Both the position numbers and the translations under genes were made by a program. From positions 19,297,165 to 19,361,164 of the forward strand of contig OU015538.1 in assembly GCA_907165065.1 (NCBI GenBank): a DNA stretch of 64,000 nucleotides, given 5' to 3'. The notes below the pieces were generated by a model. The model was not told where the DNA came from. It saw only the letters and a program-made list of their open reading frames with translations, and ran no database searches. This document shows positions 1 to 13,500 of the stretch, one piece after another. Each line of letters starts with the position of its first letter. Position 1 is the first letter of the stretch. Origin of the DNA: Caprimulgus europaeus. Its lineage: Eukaryota > Chordata > Aves > Caprimulgiformes > Caprimulgidae.

Positions 1-3000
1 GGCTTTTAATATTTCAAATAATGTGGTGCAGTATTTTCTATGTTTTCTCATCTTGCATCCAGTGAGACGTAGACATAGATTGTGGCTTGGGAAATGTTTA
101 AAAATAACAACAGAGATATTGTTTGCCTTGGAATTCCCCAGGATTATTTTTTAAATGTTTTCTTTGGTCTTGCAGTCCTAAAAGTGTTTTTCCAAAACTT
201 GCTTTTCCAAAAAGAAGAGCTCTTACTTAAGCACAGATTATGGAGGAAAGGTAATAGGTCATCAGGTACTTACTGGTAGATAAGGGACGCTGATAGTAAT
301 CTTGAGAGCTCTCTGGTATGAAAGAGCTTTTCTTATCTACCTTTGATGTGCCCTAAAGGCCATTCTGGTGATAAAAGTGTGGAGAGGTTTCTTGCCATTT
401 TGTTAAAAGACACCTCAAGGAAATGGATGTTTCCTAGTCAGTTTTTGTATGGAGTAAATAAAGTAGGGATTTTCACACAGAATTATTAAGACTGAGAGAA
501 ACATTGACTGTGTGGCTGAGTGAGCACACTTTATCTGCTGCACTAAACAGGGAGGGAAACAGAATTTGATCACATAATTAAATATGGAATGATGATGTGT
601 ACAGACAAGAAAGGTAAATTAGTGTTGCTGGTACAGTATTATTCTGCTGCTTAGGTTTTCTTTTTTATAATTTTAAGGAAAATAAAATGAAATGTTACTG
701 TCTGTATGTTCAGGGATTCCCCCCATACAGATGAAGAATAGAGGCAGGGGGGAAAAGTGACTGGACTTCTGTGGTGAAGGAGGACTGTCAGGACACAACT
801 GGTCAAATTTAGTGGAAAATGGTAAGTGTAGCCCACCCCTTTGGATGATCTCCGGTCCTTAGTTGCTCTTACAGCTCTATAGAGCCTTAGTTTACCTATT
901 CCAAATCCTGGCTCAGTTTTCTGTGCTTTGTCAATAAATTACTGCTTCTGTTTGTTCCTCTGTTTAATAGTTGTGTATGACCAGAGAAGCAGGTGATCTC
1001 CTGCTGTTCTGCTTCGGCTGCTTTTGCAGGTTCTGCTGGAGCTGGAATCCCCTTTGGCAGCGCTGCCTCGCACTGACCCCTGCCGGGAAGGGGCCGGGGG
1101 CTGCGCTGGCCTTGGCAAGATGTATGTCAGCAGCACGGCTGAATCCAAAATCCCTTGAATTAGCACTTGCTTTGGCAACCTGTGTATGAACTAGAAATAG
1201 ACTGCAGTGTATGAGTGGTGCTTCTGGAGGGAATTGTGAGAAAAAGCACAAATTTCACAGGGATGTAAGTTCAAAACACACAGCAACAGAAAATTTAACT
1301 CCTTGCAAACTGAGGTTAAACAGTATGCTACAGATTTATCAGTCTTCATGCCACTGAGTATATATTTTGTTATTTTCTGTGTTTAATTTAATTATGTATA
1401 TTAAAGTGATGAAAATTAAGCACAACCTACAATTTTTACACTTAAAATTTTTCAGTACATAGAAGATGAAGAACAGTTTATACTGAAATCTGTGACTGTG
1501 CTTTTATGGTTGGTTTGGAGGTTTTTTTAAAAGGCAAAAGTAAATGAGTAAAAACTTTTTAAGTGAGTTATATGTGTTATACCAAAAATGGATTAGATGT
1601 TATTTGGCTGCCCATGTAGATAGGTTGATCTATTGGGTTTTTTTCTGTGTTTCAAATGAATTTGCAATGCTTTAGCTAACTCATTGAAAGATTGAGCATA
1701 AATTATACTCAGATTTCCCTTTGATATTCATAGGTAAGATAGTTAAAAAACATTCAGTGCATCTACTTACCTCTTGCAGAAATAACTATAAATATCCGAT
1801 GATTAAATTAGTTCCATAGTCTGTTAACTGAAGGGACTAAAGTATAAAGGGATTTTTGAAGCAAAATTAGCAAAACAATGTCAATATTAAAAAAGGTTCT
1901 CTGTTGCATTGTGGGCCACAATTAGTAAGTTCATTGTACTAAAAATTCCTTCTATAATATCTCTGTGGCAAAGCTTAGTAGCAAACCGAAATCCTTGATG
2001 CAGTTCTTGAAGTAATTTAAGGGTAACAGAGTAAGAAGTAGTTTGACCAGACACAAAGAATATTGAAAATCTTTCTCTAACTTTTTAAATAGTAAATAAT
2101 CAGATTCAAAGGGCTAGCTAGAAAAAAAACAACAGTGTCACATGAAAAATACACAGGTTTTTGCTTATCTTGAATGTATTTCTACTTTCAGCTTTTGATC
2201 TAAAACTACTAAAGCAGCATGATTTTTTTTTTTTACAAGAAAGGAACAGTAGAGGGAGATGTTCTCTAACTTTCTCACTGTCAGCTGTTCGGAAGTATAA
2301 TGGAAATCAATTTTACCATGTGATTTGAATATCTGAATACAACAACTATTGCATTGCTCTTTAAACATTCTGTGTCTGAAAACAGAAGTTGAAAGACTGT
2401 TGAAAGTGGCCAGGATAGTTAGCATATGCTCCAGGACTGAATTGGGATGTGTTTATTCAAACACTTGGATGGCTTTCTATACATTTGTAGGGAGACAGTT
2501 CTGGTCCCATAAATTCAAACAATCACACCACGATCGACTTTAAGATGTACATTTTAATGAAACTGATTTTGGTGTGTTTTCTGGATTTTGAGTCTCTGGA
2601 AAAAATGTCATCACTGTGATTATTTTTAAATTTACTTTTGAAGTTCAGATTCTTTTTTTTTTTTTAAACATAATTCCAAATGTTGGTCTCCTTTTGGCTC
2701 CTTAGGGCCAGTTTCTGTATGCTTGTCATACATCTCGGGATGTTTGGAGCTGCAATTCTTTCCCCTCCTTATTACTGTCCTTTTCTGCTTCCTTTTTCTT
2801 TCATTGTCCCAGCAATCCAGTGCATTCTCTCCCCCCAGTCCCCATCCTGCCCACACTCTGTTCTCTCCTACAGTCTCCCTGCATTAATCTGCACATAGTT
2901 TTCTCTTTTGGACACTCCTTATTTCAGGGCTCACAGTCTCATCCTCTCTCACCTGCCCTGTCCCTGCCTTCTGTGCCTTTCTGTTCATTTGCTGTCCTCT

Positions 3001-6000
3001 GTTGTGCCCCATTTCCCACAAACAAGGACCCTCAATTTGATAAAGTCTCTCATCAAGTACTTCCCCGTTCACATTCAGGTTCCTCTCTCTCCCATCCCCT
3101 TGCCGTATCTCCTGACAACAGTTTTGCTTTCACTGAACCTTGAGGACAATGGCATCACGTTGTTGAAAGGTGTGTGGTCTCAATCCCAACGAAAATATGA
3201 GGACAGAATCTAGCCATCCTAAGTTAAATTTTCACAGAAAAACAGCAATTGTTTATGATAAGGTAAATATTTCCACTGAGGCTGGTGATAAAGTGTCAGT
3301 GTCTGCACACCTTGCGTAACCAGAAACGTGCCCTTGTGTGAGGTTTTTTTCTGAGTGTCAGTTAAGTGGATGAAAATAGTTTTGGTCAGAACAGACATAC
3401 AGATTCCTTCCCAGCTCTTTCCAGAAGGGTTCCTGTGCAACCTCTCAGTAACCCCATGTGTAAAATGGGGGAACAATACCTGCTGCCTTCGTGTGGTTTT
3501 GCTCAATAATTGGGTCTTTGAAGCCCGGTGGTTTGGCCTCCATCCCAGTGCACCTGTCCCTGGTGAAAGGGTATTTGATGGGGCTGTTTGTCTCTCAGAT
3601 TGCTGATACCTTGGTCAGACACTTTCCCAGCTGGAGAGCCATATGTCGCAATTGCTTATGTTCAGTGGCTTTGATTAAGCATTTTTCTTTCAATTAAATA
3701 AAAATTGTCAGATTTTAAACAGAAGTATTCGGGGTGTCCTTTTGTAGAGAAAAGCTGCGGTCTGTAGGAGCTGTGAAGTCAGCAAGCAGTCCAAGTTTAC
3801 GTGAAACAGGCACAAACTTTGAGACCCAGCAGTATTTCTGAGAAGGATAAGTTGATAATAGCATGCAATTCCATACCCATGATGAGTATGATAATGGAAT
3901 TTTATAGATTAGTCAATTATTACCTTTGTTTTGCTTTTTCAGAAGATAGGAACAAACTGTTTGTTAACCTTGTTTATTCTTCAAGCTGGGAGTTGTTTTA
4001 TATGCATGACGTTTATTTTCAAGTGTCCGTTCTTTCCTGTACAGATGTTTCTACACAAAGATGTTTAGGACATGTTCTCCTATTAATTTGGGGGTATGAA
4101 AACTGTTAGTACATGGATGTCATTCATTTCTGTAAATTTATATTAAAAAATGTGAAATTAGCATTTTTTTCACAGACTTTGGTCACATTTTTAATTCATT
4201 TCTGCTGTATTGCTCTCAGTATGGGGGTATTGATGAGTGCAGATTCCTGAAGCAATCTTCCATCACTTTTCACAAGAGAAAAAAGTTTAGACTAAAGCAT
4301 TTTGCAGCATGGAGAGCATAAAGATTTATGCAACTTTTAATTAAATAGTAGGAGGCCACCTTTATAGAAAAGTGTCCTCTGCTTGCTGGTTTGTTTGGGT
4401 TTTTTTTCAATTAACTTTATCCAAAAAATCAATGGTCAGCCATGCTAAGAGTGAATGCTTGCTGCTTTAGAAAGAACATGGCATTATTTTGACTTTTAAA
4501 AACCAGCATAGAAATGTCTGTAGTGCTTGGTTGATAACTGACAGGTGAACGAGGATTCCTAAAGACCAGGACGATACTTCCATAGAATTTTCATGTGCAG
4601 TTATTTAATTTCAGATTGTACTTATCATGTCTGCCTGATACGAGTCATGTAATTGCATTATACAGATGCACCTTTATACACAGTTTCTATTTGCATCCAG
4701 AAAGAAAATATCATTAGGGAAAATAATTTCAGATCAGCTAATTTTGCATGTCTTCCTGGCATGTAAGTGGCTTTTGACTGGTGTGGAAAATCTGATAATG
4801 AACATAGGAGCATCGCAGTCTGAATTACAAATCCACCCCCTGGAATGAGTAGGGAGGCTTGAATGATGGAAACTAAATGGCTGAGTTTTGTCTTGTATGT
4901 AGTACAGTAAACTTATTTTCCATGTCTGTGATATTTCTATAGAATCTAAAAGTTGTTTGATTTCATACAGGAAAAGCTATCAAGAGCTGAGTTTTAACTG
5001 TGTCATTCCCTAGTCCTTCGTAAATGGGATTTTTGTTGCATTCAGTGCACTTCATTTCAGCAGATTTAATGAGGACCTTCACAGTAATGTCAGATTGTGA
5101 GTGAATGGGCTCATGAACAAATGCTTACTGGCCAGCTGGTAACTGAGAGCTTCTTAATCTCACAGTTTGGTTAAGGAGGAAAAAGATCTTGGATTTGAGT
5201 GTAACGTACTAGTATGGTCCTGCTTGGACACCAAAATCATAAAATCTGCATGAAAGGAGCACCTTCAGTGCTTCAGCTTGTGGTGACAGTTGCTGCTTAT
5301 CCATTACTGCTGGCTGTGCCTGCATGTGGTGAGTTGCTTCAGGTGGAATTATTGTCAAGTCTCACTCCAAGAAGGTAAATTCATAACCTGACTCACAATA
5401 ACCACTGGACAAAAAAACTCTGCACAGTTTAAAACAGTAAAGAAAGAGATATTAAAAATATCCAAACATCAGATGTGTAGGATCTCTGGAACCTCAGGCT
5501 CTGGCACTTGTTTGTTCCACATGTCTGTCAGATCTGAATGTTTTTTATGACATGTCAGTAGGACATATCATTTAAGTGTTGATTTTTTGGGGAATGAACA
5601 TTTGAAAGTGAACAGGCTTGCCACTCGCTGAAGTATGTTTGAATGACAGCTGTTCTGTTTTCCTAAATTTCAACATGAAAACTAGCTTGAAGTTTTGAGG
5701 AGCTAAATCTGTCAGCTTTTTGATACAAAGGAAATTTTGAAGGGCTGGAGCACTGACAGAAGTGAGGGTTGAAGCACAATTGCAGAACAAAAAGCAGAAA
5801 TAAATACGGATTTACTTTGCACTTTAATTTACATTCTTGCCATATTTTAGAACCCAAAGCAGAATTAGGGGTACTTTAAGGCCACTGCTAGTAAAAATAC
5901 ATTTATAAAGGCTGTGGGAATATCTAATCTGCCTTCCTCACTACTCCCAGTGAAGGTCAGAGTCAACAGAGAGCTGAGAATGCGAGGCAAAGGTAGCACA

Positions 6001-9000
6001 GCTGTGGCCATGCACCCAAGCTAGAACCTGTCCTGCGCACTGCCCTTGCCATGGGTTGAGCACGCTTGTATGGGTGATGGCAATCCTCACCGTTCTCAAA
6101 ACTCTCAGTATCTGGTGCATGGTTGGAAACTAAAAATGCTTTGAGTGTCATATCTTTGTTTCTGCAACTGCTGCTAATGAAGTTCTCTATGTGCAGATTT
6201 TATTTAAATTCTGCTTTTCTTTTGATCTTGCTGTCAGTATTTGAAGTTGACTGATATTTATCACCGTGTTCTCACTACCTGCCCTAGTTTCCCTCGTGCA
6301 TACCCCATGGCCCTCTTGCTTAATGCTGAACTGGCAAAGATGCTGGCAAACGTATCATAGACAAGCTGATGAAGTCAGACTAATGACTTAGGCTGGGTTC
6401 TGAACTTAAACCTGTGCCGGTTTGGTTGAGGTATTTTTTTGTTTTGATTTTCTTTGGGAGGGGTGTTACACCCAACAAAAACTCTTAGTATGGAAGCAGC
6501 TCCTAAGCTAGCACAGCTAGTCTGGCAATCTTACCTTAATATTTGGTGAGCATTCAGTGATATATCATGGAGGCCTTGAGCAAGTCAAATGAGTGTTTTA
6601 ATTCATAGTTTTCAGCGTATTTCTCCTACTGTTAGGTTACTCACTTTAAGAGTAGCCATATTTTAATGTCAGTATCATTTTAAAAGCAATAACACTCATT
6701 TCAGTGTAAATGAAAGGAAAGTGTTACCATAAGACCAATCTGTGATGAGTGTTCTTCTGTTGGTACAGATGGCATCTGTGTATTTTTATCACTATAAATC
6801 ACTCACAGTTGGACTCATACTTAGTCCAGTATCTTGCTTTATGTTTATTAAAATAATCACAGTTTTAGATACGATATTAATCACTCAGTTCTTTGGAAAC
6901 ATTTGGATTGGTAGATGAAAAACCATATTTATTTTGAGAAAGCAAATGATATGATTTATTTTCCACATATTTATCCATTTACAAATAACAAACAAACTAT
7001 ATTGCAAAGCAGTGGATTAGTAAGCTGAAATACTGATTTGTAAGCCTTATTTGTCTCATACAGTATGTTGCAAGTGTATGATAAATTGGGGCTTCAAATA
7101 GTACCAGTAAATGCACTGGGGATAGTTACCTACATTTAAATACAAACTATATTTTTATATTTTTTCTCAAAAGTTCCAGTCTGTTGATAAGATTCCTCAA
7201 AAAGTCTTGAATTTGGTTTTTTTTTTATGCTGTGACAACTACACTTGCATTCCAGCTCTGAACTGGTAATAGTCCACAGCTGTACTAGCTTAGGGAGGAG
7301 GACAGAAAGATTTTAAAGACTAGGTTTTCAGCTAGACAACAGCTACTGGGATCTAATAGATTTGAATCCAGCTACCTATTTATTTCCCTTCTGGGGATTG
7401 CTGCTGACTTGTTTGGCTGTTAGCATAACCAAAGCAGTTTACAGGCTCTCTTGCATTGTCCAGGTTACCTGTGCCCCAGTGGTGCCCGTTCTCACGTTAG
7501 CAATGCCCTGTCTATTCTTGGCACCTGAGCCAAACCCCACCAGCACAGAACGGGAGAGCAGAGACACAAGTGCCTACATGCTACCACCCTTTGCTCTATC
7601 TGGTGAGTTTGTCTGACTTGTACTATAATATCTACATAAAATGGACTATGAATCCCTGCAAATGATGTTGGCAACGTTCCACAAAGCAACAGAAATGAGC
7701 TGTGGGCTGTGCTCCCCTTCGTCTCTGCAAAATGGTAAAGAGGGAGCAGATTTGCTCCAAGCTTTCTAAACTATCAGCTACAGCCTAGAGGAAAAACAAA
7801 AAGAAAAAACAAATTTGTTCCTTCTCTCAAATGAAAACCAGTTGTCCCTTGCTTTCCATAGGATAATTGAGGGAAGCGGGCCTGCGTGTACAGAAGATGT
7901 GAAATGGTGCCAGCTGGTTATATAACCTGTGCCACCTGATCAAGATAGGCGACTTCTTACTCTGTTACTGGTTTTTTTCATAATTAATGCAGTTTTCTCT
8001 TCTGAAACTCATCAATTACCCAGTTGAATTAACTTTTAAAGAATGGTATTCAAACTATGAAATACTTAAACTCAACTAAGATGCAGCCAGATAATTTTGC
8101 ACCAGTAACATTTATTGAAAACTATAAGAAAATGTATGTTCTATAGGCAGACACACCCCACCTAACCAGTTTCAAATTTGTACACACTTGCATTAGCAAA
8201 TTGTAGCTTGCTTTGCTCAACTGAAGTATGAGTCATAAAGATATCAAAGAAAATAACATCCAAAATTCCACTTTAAGAGTAGCATGTAATTATAACATTG
8301 GTTGACTCAAATGAACAGTCTTCTTCATAAGCAGAATTATCTTGAATGACCTTCTATCTAAATGTGCCTTTACACAAAGGGCCAACACTTGCTGTCCCTG
8401 TTCGTGTGAACCCTCCAAGCATGTCAGCAGAATTATTCAGAGGACAGAGCTGGAGTCAGGATAGCTTTAGCACTGCTGAGCTCCCTGCACGTAAGAACGT
8501 GGGAGGTGGGCTTGTTTGTGTCTTTCTTTGTTCCTGTAGTACACCTAACAAATATGCTTCAGTGTTAAACACTCCGGATATACCAGGAGAACACGGCATT
8601 TGTATTCATGGTATAAAACATAATTAGAAAGAGTTCTCTGTCTTCACTTGACTGGTAAAATTCAGTTGCCTGTGTAATAGAGAAGGGACAAATCTTTCAC
8701 TTGCATTGTTCTGATGGGAGTAATTCCATTAACTTCAGGGCAGTTACTCAGTATTTACTGCCACATAACTGAGTTCAGAATGTGCCCCCTCAGATTTGAA
8801 AACACTCAGAAAGCAGTTGTGAGAAGATCATGCTGCAGAAGATTGTAATGGGGAGAAAGGAATATTTCAGAAAATAATTTGCCTAGTCTATTTTATAAAT
8901 TCATATTTGCACATACATACATTTCTATTTACATATTTACACATCATAGAAAAAAGGACTTCAAAAGTCAGAGAATTCAAGCCACTCTCATGAGCTGGGA

Positions 9001-9981
9001 TCAGCTTTGCCTACAGAATGTTATGTGAGAAATGATAATTTACTATTAGGACTTCCTAAAATGGAATTCTGCAGCTTGTAATATAGTGCAGGCAGTAGAT
9101 ATAAATGTTTTACCTTGAATAACCTAAAATTCCTAACAGAACTTGAGAGAGAAAAAAGGATGATCCCATATACACACATTTTCCATCAGCTGAGAATCTT
9201 CACTATCTTACCATCTTAATGATGGATCTATCATGCTTACCAGCTGGCATACTCCAAAAGTGGGGGGTTTTAGTAGAAATGGCTTATAATACTTTACATA
9301 TTGAGGTGTTATTAATTGTGTGAGGTGTTATCAATGTTTAGAATAAACCTAGATGTATTAAACATACAGTATTATCCATGTTCATAAAGAGAAATTAATG
9401 CCTTTAAGAGATAATTGGATATATTTGTAATTAAGTAACATTCTCTAGTGAAATTACATGCATTATACTTCCTATATTGGTTGAAATGTCATTAATATTA
9501 ACATGCAAGACAGACATCCTTTAAAAGAACAGCATGCTGTTGTACAAAACTTTAATTTTTAAAAACGATGGAGTTATTTTCCTGACTAAAGCATCATGTA
9601 ACTTTGTGTATTATAAAAACCTGCATAGAATTTGGGGAGCTATAAGAGCACAGAATTGAGGTACTACTGTGCAATTCATTTGGAATTCCTCCATGGAAGA
9701 ATAAATTTCAAACATGTCTTATAATGCCCTTTTAAAGGTGGTTACCTCAGTCAGGTACTTTTTCAGTGTGTTTCTTTACTTCTTCCACTCCATCAATCAG
9801 TACAAGATACCAGCTTGCATTAACTTATTGTATAATCTTTAATAATGTCATGATGTAATAATACTATATGTCCCAGAAAACAGTATGGGAACTCCATGTG
9901 AAAATACTGTATAATTATTTCTTGCACTTGATTATAAGTGTGGAGCAAATCTAAATCAAAAAATCGTATTTAATTCACACA

Positions 9982-10509
9982 TTACAAATATTGCTGGAGT
10001 AACAAATTAGAAATTGTCAGATATGAAAGAGCAGAAGTGGTTCCCCCCACAACTGCAGGAATACACTCAGTGAATTGATAAGGCAGATGATACCATTTTT
10101 CTACCAAATTTTGTAAGACTGCTATTGCAAGATCACTGCCATCTGTAACTCATTTTAGTGACACCAGCTGTTCTTGTGTTATTTTGACCACATCCATTTC
10201 ATAATTGCAAAATTCATCTTTTAGTTTTGGATTTGATCCAAAATGAAACTTGTAAAGGAAAAATAAAATTACAAACTGTGACACCAGGGATCCTGCTTGT
10301 CCCTCCACTTTGAATTCCTGGCTCTTACACTTTGTATTCCGGTTTGGCTCATCTATCAGTGTGAATGCATATACAAAAACATTATCAAAACTACTTTTAA
10401 ACTGTGTTGTTTCAGGGTATATATAGCAACAGGTTATACAATAACTTACTAAAAACTGTTCATTGGATATTATTGAAGCAGGGTTTTGTAAATCTGTCTT
10501 GGACATCAT
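9982..10509 (-). pseudogene. Broken protein-like reading frame, family unknown
   Basis: From ATG 10509 the minus strand is open for 119 codons to a TGA (10152-10150) and then, in the same frame, for 55 more codons to TAA (9984-9982). Both halves look like ordinary soluble-protein sequence (KLKDEFCNYEMDVVKITQEQ before the stop, AVLQNLVEKWYHLPYQFTEC after it), in an AT-rich region where chance frames are short. There are no splice sites I can use and no obvious poly(A) tail. It may be an old retrocopy or a mobile-element fragment; I do not recognise it. Confidence 0.3.
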
Positions 10510-13500
10510 GTAAAAGAGAGATATTTAATATATGGGATAAAAAGTATTCGTAAGTTCGCCAGTGATTTAAAAATTCATCTTCATAACTTGTTGGCTTTAA
10601 TAAAAGCATGAGGTAAAAAGGATGATGAACAGAAAATTATTGACATGTATTTACAATTTTTATCAAGGAAATACTTGTTTAGAATTTTGATGTCAGAAAA
10701 ATTCAGATACTGGGTATGAAATGGTATTAAAAGTCTTTGTGTGAAATACATCAAAGTAATTATTCTGATAATTAAACTTTCATATACTCCACTATTCTGT
10801 TTAACTAAAGTGTTATTTCTATAAATTTTTTTCTCCTTACAGGTAACATATACTAAAGACAGTCCTAATTATTTATCTTGATGCAGTACTTAGTTAAAAA
10901 CCTATAATAATCTGTTGTTTGCCAGGATTATAACCAAACTTTACTATTTCTGTTTGCATACCTCGGCTCAACTGCTTGAATGCAGTGACTCACTCCATTG
11001 GTAGGTGAGTACTGTCTCTCTTCCTACATCGTGCTTGTGGTTTTTGGCAAGTATTTTCAAATGCAAATGCCTGACATTAACTATGTGGCCTAATCTTCAG
11101 TAGTGGCTCAAAATCCATATTGCATGAGGGAGTATTTGGTAGCTCTGAATGTCATATTGCTGGCTTGGAATATTATATAGTTGCCATCTTTTCTATTGAA
11201 GCTCAAAAATGTAACCTGTGTTCATTTAATTTCTTTGACATTAGCTGCTGAAGAAAGGAAATATATCAGATTGAATAGTTAATCCAGAGACTGGTTTATG
11301 TTTTTGATAATGTAACTTGTTCTGCAGTGGCTATGGTCAGGTTACAGCACGCCTATAATTATATATCGTATAAACATGTTACAGCAGTAGTTTCTATAGG
11401 CACAGTTCCAGGAACAATCTGGGTTTGTTCTAAATAACAAATATAACACCATTGCAAAGTGTGGGAAACAGTGCATAACAGCCAGGAAAAATGCTGATGC
11501 TGGTAAGACTATCATTTGGCTGTTATGCCCATAATAATACCAGAAAAAAATAATTAATTGGAGATTGTTAGGAAGGGGTTGGATGTAATTGTTTTGCCAA
11601 ATTACTTGTCTTGGAGATAAGACCAAGTTCACTAGAAAATTCCTTACTGTCACTATTTGGCAAGAATATATGAAAGGGAGGTTAATCAGTTGTTCTTTAA
11701 AATAATAGAAAAAAAAACCTTTTTTTTTTTATTTTTTGAGAAAGCACCTCCTTCCTACCTGTCACTGTTCCTTGCCTGATTGCCAGCTGCTGAACTAGTT
11801 GATGTTGCAGGTATATCAAAGGGAGTGAAGGACATGTAGGTAGAATATGCAGAAGCAGTTTTGGTTGGTTACATGGACCAAACGGACACTGGGAGGTACT
11901 TGCAGCTCTTTGTGACTGTGTTCCTTTTTTATTCTGAGAGTGAATTTTCTCTACAACAAGGCAGCTCTTGGAATTCAGACATTAGCTTCTGTTGTTTCTC
12001 TGCATTCAAAAATAAAAAATGTGATGTTTTATTCTAATGATTCTTCTCTCTTTCTGTTTTTATCTTTATGAAATCTGGTTGGAACACAATGGATACTTTT
12101 CCAAGAATTGTTCATTATAGTCTAAGAGGGATTTCCTAACCAGTAATAAGGGGATCGCTGGTGGTTTTTGCACTTGATGAAAGTGGCTCACAGCAAAACA
12201 AACAGACAAAACCTCACAACAAAAGAAATAGGCTTCAGATCACTACTATTACATATACTGTAAGGAACTGAAAATGCACAAGGAAAATAATTTATCATCC
12301 TGTCAGCTCTGTCATAACAGGAACAGCGCTTGTCACCTGTGGATATAGGTTTAGTGCAGCTGTGGTGGATTGTGCTGACCCTTTTCTATGAGCTGTACAG
12401 CTCGGGAAGAGCTGGAAATGTTCCAGCACGGTGTCAGTGCTTGATTGCCCAGAAAGCTGCTTAAGAGCAGATATAAAACCTGCAGTAGGAACTACTCTGG
12501 TCCACTGGCTCATCCTTTCTTTTCCACCCCAAGTATTTCCAAACCTGCACTTTGCTGTTGCTGTTTTCTGAAACATGTATTATGGCAAAACTGATCAAAT
12601 GTATTAATTTATAATCCTGACATCTTTTCATTGTTTCAGTGTTTTACTCAAAAGGTCTGGGGGATAGGGTTTACAACACCCATTTATTGAAGGACATTTA
12701 ATTTTATAATTATCCTACTAGAGAAGAAAGGAACGTGCACATCTAATCTAGTTTCTTATGCAGGAAAGGAAAATGGTGTAAAAATCAGAGAATAAAAGTC
12801 AAGATTCTTATTCTGGGTCTGCAGCTACAACATTATGCTTTGTGATAAATCATTTAACATCCCTTTACTTAGTCTGTCTCCTGTAAAATGGTACAAAATT
12901 ACAATTTTTCATTAATGTGTACTGACTAAAAGGAAAAAAAAATGATTTCACATTTTTATAAGGATATATAGATGCAATACAGTGGCAGAGTATAGCTGTT
13001 GTTTTGTTTAATGAGTAGGAACTGTGGGATTCTTTACAGTTTCTCATTAAAGAAAGAAATTTATCAGGCTATGTTCCAAGAAAAAATTTTGGACAATACT
13101 TATGGTCTAGAACACCTTGTCTAGAACAACTTTTAGAAACATTGGGCATGTGATCTTGGCTTGCTCTCATAATAACTTCAGTGATGATGCTTATCATTCT
13201 TATTGCTATTATTACTTTTATATAGCTGATTAAATGTCCTAACACTTGGAAATTAATGTTCTATTTAATTACAATAGAAGAACAGCTGTTAGGTATAGTG
13301 ATGACTATTCTTTATTTCACCGTCTTTGAAGTTTAACTCCACCCTACAAAGCACCTTCTTCCTGATTAGTACCCATAATTCTCTCTGTACAATCCTTGCA
13401 CAAGATGGATGTGTATTGCCATCCATTCAAAACAACACTGAGGTTACAAATCAAAACTGGTTGAGTCACAGTAAAATTGCCTCGTCACTTATCTTTCCCA

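Noticed and set aside
2820..3143. Overlapping + strand frames of about 100 codons
   Set aside because: They come from a pyrimidine-rich stretch poor in stop codons; no motif and no splice context.
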